Source of the DNA: Methylosinus sporium
Lineage (GTDB): Bacteria; Pseudomonadota; Alphaproteobacteria; Rhizobiales; Beijerinckiaceae
DNA: 64,000 nucleotides
Assembly (NCBI RefSeq): GCF_003113265.1
Contig: NZ_PUIV01000019.1
Span: 1-64,000 of the forward strand
Direction of reading: 5' to 3'
Part shown: positions 61,952 to 64,000 of the stretch, in pieces
Position numbering within the stretch: the first letter of the stretch is position 1
Layout of the letters: the number at the start of each line of letters is the position of its first letter
The notes under the pieces: generated by a model
The model's input: only the letters and a program-made list of their open reading frames with translations
The model's database searches: none
Told to the model about the DNA's origin: nothing
Program-made: the position numbers and the translations under genes

Positions 61952-62710
61952 CTACTCAGCGGCAACGGGGAGCGTGCCCCTGGCTGGAGTGATAGAGGGC
62001 ATTTCGTTCCATTCTAGGCCGTCGAGTATTCGACCTCCAGCCTTTGGCCTCACGCCACCCCATTGCTTGAAGAAAAAAGCGACGCCGGCCGTTATACACT
62101 GGTCCCGAATCTCGCGGGCCCATTCGATCTGAATAGGACGGGCCCTAGGGCCGCTCTCTCCACCGACAATAATCCAATTGAGCGAAGTGAGATCGAGATG
62201 ACCCATGGGGCCGATCAAAGGCTCGAGGGACAGAAAACGCGTAGATGCGTTCATTCCCTGGACGTGTCGAATTCGCGACTTTTTCGCAGCGTCCTCGACC
62301 GAGGCCCCGAGCCATATATGCGATGGAGCGGATTGCGTCTGATAACGATTGTTCACGTAATCACGCATCCGTGAACTGCGCTTAGTCAGAACCTGGAAGC
62401 TGTGCCAGCTTGCGGCTTCCATCGTATCGAAGACACGGTCGATGAACTCGAGAGGCACTTCCTTGTGAAAGAGGTCGCTCATCGAATTCACGAAAACCAT
62501 TTTCGCGCGACGCCACTCGAGCGGTTGCCTTAGTCGGTTGGGCCGAAGTTGTAAGTCAAAGCCGGTCTCGAAAGGATGCCCCGCCACCCCACGAAACCGT
62601 TCCGAGAATCGCTCCGCGTAGCAGTTTTCGCAGCCAGGGCTGATTTTCGTGCAGCCTGTCACCGGGTTCCACGTCGCATCGGTCCATTCGATTGCCGTTT
62701 CGCGCGCCAT
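61952..62710 (-). CDS. Three-Cys-motif protein, phage Gp37/Gp68 family (DUF5131)
   Basis: A 252-residue protein with the N-terminal motif VTGCTKISPGCENCYAERF (Cys spacing x6, x2; about 18-36), reminiscent of a radical-SAM cluster but with wider spacing. Other conserved parts are FVNSMSDLFHKEVP, QVLTKRSSRM, HIWLGASVEDAAKKSRI, RFLSLEPLIGPMG, WIIVGGESGPRARP and VAFFFKQWGG. Members occur in phages and in bacterial islands; a nucleic-acid-directed reaction has been suspected but I know of no proof. It is the first gene of the AT-rich two-gene unit and has a promoter candidate just upstream. Confidence 0.85.
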   Translation of the reverse strand: MARETAIEWTDATWNPVTGCTKISPGCENCYAERFSERFRGVAGHPFETGFDLQLRPNRLRQPLEWRRAKMVFVNSMSDLFHKEVPLEFIDRVFDTMEAASWHSFQVLTKRSSRMRDYVNNRYQTQSAPSHIWLGASVEDAAKKSRIRHVQGMNASTRFLSLEPLIGPMGHLDLTSLNWIIVGGESGPRARPIQIEWAREIRDQCITAGVAFFFKQWGGVRPKAGGRILDGLEWNEMPSITPARGTLPVAAE

Positions 62711-62734
62711 GCGTCCTGCTCAGAACATAAGACG

Positions 62735-62764
62735 AACATAGCGTAGCTCGACATGGTTAATCAA
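62735..62764 (-). promoter_or_regulatory. Promoter candidate for the three-Cys/TcmP operon
   Basis: On the minus strand, TTGATT (62764-62759) and TATGTT (62740-62735) are 18 bases apart, 25 bases before the ATG at 62710. The leader would be about 17 nt, without a clear Shine-Dalgarno sequence. Confidence 0.45.
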
Positions 62765-62783
62765 GTGTGAAGTTTTACGGCCC

Positions 62784-64000
62784 TCAATCCCCGCCGGTCC
62801 ATTCCACCTCCGCGCCGAGCATTCGCAAATTCTCGACGAAGCGCGGATGCGCGCGCTTGATCGGCGTCGCGTTATGGATCATCGAGCGCCCCTCTATGCT
62901 CGCCGCCAGCATCAACAGAGCGATGGCGACGCGGATGATATAGGGGCTCTCCACCTGCGCCGGGACTAGCGGCTTGCCGCCGAAGGCGATGAGCCGATGC
63001 GGGTCCGACAAAAACACATGCGCGCCGAATTTGGAGAGCTCGCCGGTCCAGCCCAGCGCGCCGTCATAGACCTTGTTCCAGAACATCACGCTGCCTTCGG
63101 CCTTGACGCCGAGCGCGATGAAGATGGGCAGCAGATCGACCGGCAGATAGGGCCAGGGCGCCGCCTCCACCTTCTGCAGCACATTGCGGGTGAAGGGCTC
63201 GGCCACTTTCAGCGGGCCATTGGCCTTGGTCTTCGACCAGCCGTCCTCATGCACGACATGCACGCCGAATTTCGCGAAGGTGCGGTCGATCAGCGGAAAC
63301 TGATCCGGCGCGCTATTCTTCACCTCGACGCCGCCGCCGGTGATCGCGCCCAACGCCAGAAAGGTCGCGACCTCGTGGAAGTCTTCCGTCAGATGGAACT
63401 CGCCGCCGGAGAGCGAATCGACCCCATCTATGGTGAGCTGCGAGGTGCCGATTCCGGAGATGCGCGCGCCGAGCGTCTGCATGAAGGCGCAGAACTCCTG
63501 CACATGCGGCTCGGAGGCGGCGTTGTTGAGCTTGGACTGGCCGCTCGCCAGCGCCGCGCACAGCACGAAATTCTCGGTGGTGGTGACGGAGGCGTAGTCG
63601 AGCCAGTGCCGAGTCGCGCGCAAGGGGCCGTCGGAGCGGATGACGAGCGAATCGTCGCTGCGCTCGATCGTCGCGCCGAAGGATTTCAGCACCTCTATAT
63701 GCGGGTCGATCTCGCGCGCGCCGAGCGTGCAGCCCTTCACATCGTCCTCTATGCGGGCGACGCCGAAGCGCGCCAGCAGCGGCGGGGCCAGCATGATCGA
63801 GGAGCGCATCTCCGCCGGCAGGCGATGGATCGACGGATCGAAACGCGTGTCCTCATGGCGCAGCTCGAGCAGGCCGGTCACAAAATCCATCCGCACGTCG
63901 CTGCCGAGCGTGCGGAACAATTCGAGGATCTTCTTGACGTCCGTGATCTCCGGCACGCCATGAATGCGCAGCGGCTCTCTGGTCAGCAGCGTGGCGCAGA
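62784..64000 (-). CDS. MurA-family UDP-N-acetylglucosamine 1-carboxyvinyltransferase, N-terminus outside window
   Basis: About 405 residues of an EPSP-synthase-fold enzyme are visible; the frame stays open to the window edge (ATLLTREPLRIHGVPEITDVKKIL), so the start lies outside. MurA features: ARIEDDVKGCTLGAREIDPHIEVLKSFGA, where the Cys corresponds to the PEP-binding Cys115 of E. coli MurA, and NNAASEPHVQEFCAFMQTLGARISGIGTSQLTIDG. Compared with the usual alphaproteobacterial MurA as I recall it, the sequence is diverged (GARPVDLH is GAREIDPH). It may be a second MurA paralogue. Confidence 0.78.
   Translation of the reverse strand, partial: CATLLTREPLRIHGVPEITDVKKILELFRTLGSDVRMDFVTGLLELRHEDTRFDPSIHRLPAEMRSSIMLAPPLLARFGVARIEDDVKGCTLGAREIDPHIEVLKSFGATIERSDDSLVIRSDGPLRATRHWLDYASVTTTENFVLCAALASGQSKLNNAASEPHVQEFCAFMQTLGARISGIGTSQLTIDGVDSLSGGEFHLTEDFHEVATFLALGAITGGGVEVKNSAPDQFPLIDRTFAKFGVHVVHEDGWSKTKANGPLKVAEPFTRNVLQKVEAAPWPYLPVDLLPIFIALGVKAEGSVMFWNKVYDGALGWTGELSKFGAHVFLSDPHRLIAFGGKPLVPAQVESPYIIRVAIALLMLAASIEGRSMIHNATPIKRAHPRFVENLRMLGAEVEWTGGD

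Noticed and set aside
1-64000. CRISPR array, rRNA operon, insertion sequence or integrase
   Set aside because: No regularly spaced repeats, rRNA sequence, transposase or recombinase was recognised anywhere in the window.

Overview
The window is a high-GC, gene-dense chromosomal segment of an alphaproteobacterium. Gene content and order point to Hyphomicrobiales: rimP-nusA-rnpM-infB, clpX-lon-hup, bfr/bfd, bactofilin, GapR, Bpt, and 6S RNA next to the 5-formyl-THF cyclo-ligase gene. A PPi-type phosphofructokinase and many short palindromic intergenic repeats would fit a Methylocystis/Methylosinus- or Methylobacterium-like methylotroph. That genus-level guess is inference; no methane or methanol oxidation gene lies in the window.

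Layout. 1-3.6 kb (minus strand): infB (cut by the window edge), rnpM, nusA and rimP, preceded by a sigma70-type promoter and an attenuator-like terminator in the rimP leader. 3.7-14.7 kb (mostly minus): a methyltransferase, a DUF1835 protein, mutT, two lipoproteins, a HAD phosphatase, argJ, a parvulin, glnE and 5-formyl-THF cyclo-ligase, with 6S RNA just upstream of the last. 15.0-15.7 kb: a HigBA-like toxin-antitoxin module whose promoter carries a palindromic operator. 15.7-24.5 kb: a second methyltransferase, mnmA, acetyltransferase, prs, an acyl-CoA ligase, a bactofilin/ParA-like ATPase pair and hemN. 24.6-38.5 kb: small secreted proteins, bpt, gapR, an outer-membrane barrel, an O-antigen-ligase-like protein, an Mg2+ P-type ATPase, an APH/ATPase fusion, an alcohol dehydrogenase operon with a probably frameshifted DUF1493 gene, a deacetylase-like protein, two palindromic repeat copies and a GIY-YIG protein. 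38.7-47.7 kb: secA, PPi-phosphofructokinase, clpX, lon (behind a sigma32-like promoter) and hup. 47.9-60.8 kb: tRNA-Val, a ClpP-fold periplasmic protein, an acyl-CoA carboxylase beta subunit, RidA, a ThiF/MoeB protein, a glycosyltransferase/LpxH-like pair, a HTH-cupin regulator with an MFS transporter, bfr/bfd with an Irr-box-like palindrome, a dehalogenase-like hydrolase coupled to a patatin, and tadA. 60.8-62.7 kb: an AT-rich two-gene island (DUF5131/Gp37-Gp68-type three-Cys protein plus TcmP). 62.8-64 kb: a MurA-family enzyme running off the window.

Most of the window is housekeeping: translation, proteostasis, nitrogen-signal control (GlnE), arginine, PRPP, heme, iron storage and envelope. 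The best candidate for a poorly described system is the TcmP/three-Cys-protein operon at 60792-62710. It differs in base composition from its surroundings, has its own promoter candidate and abuts the tadA start. Also notable are the rimP leader attenuator, the very short or absent leader of the toxin gene, and the ATPase-bactofilin pair.
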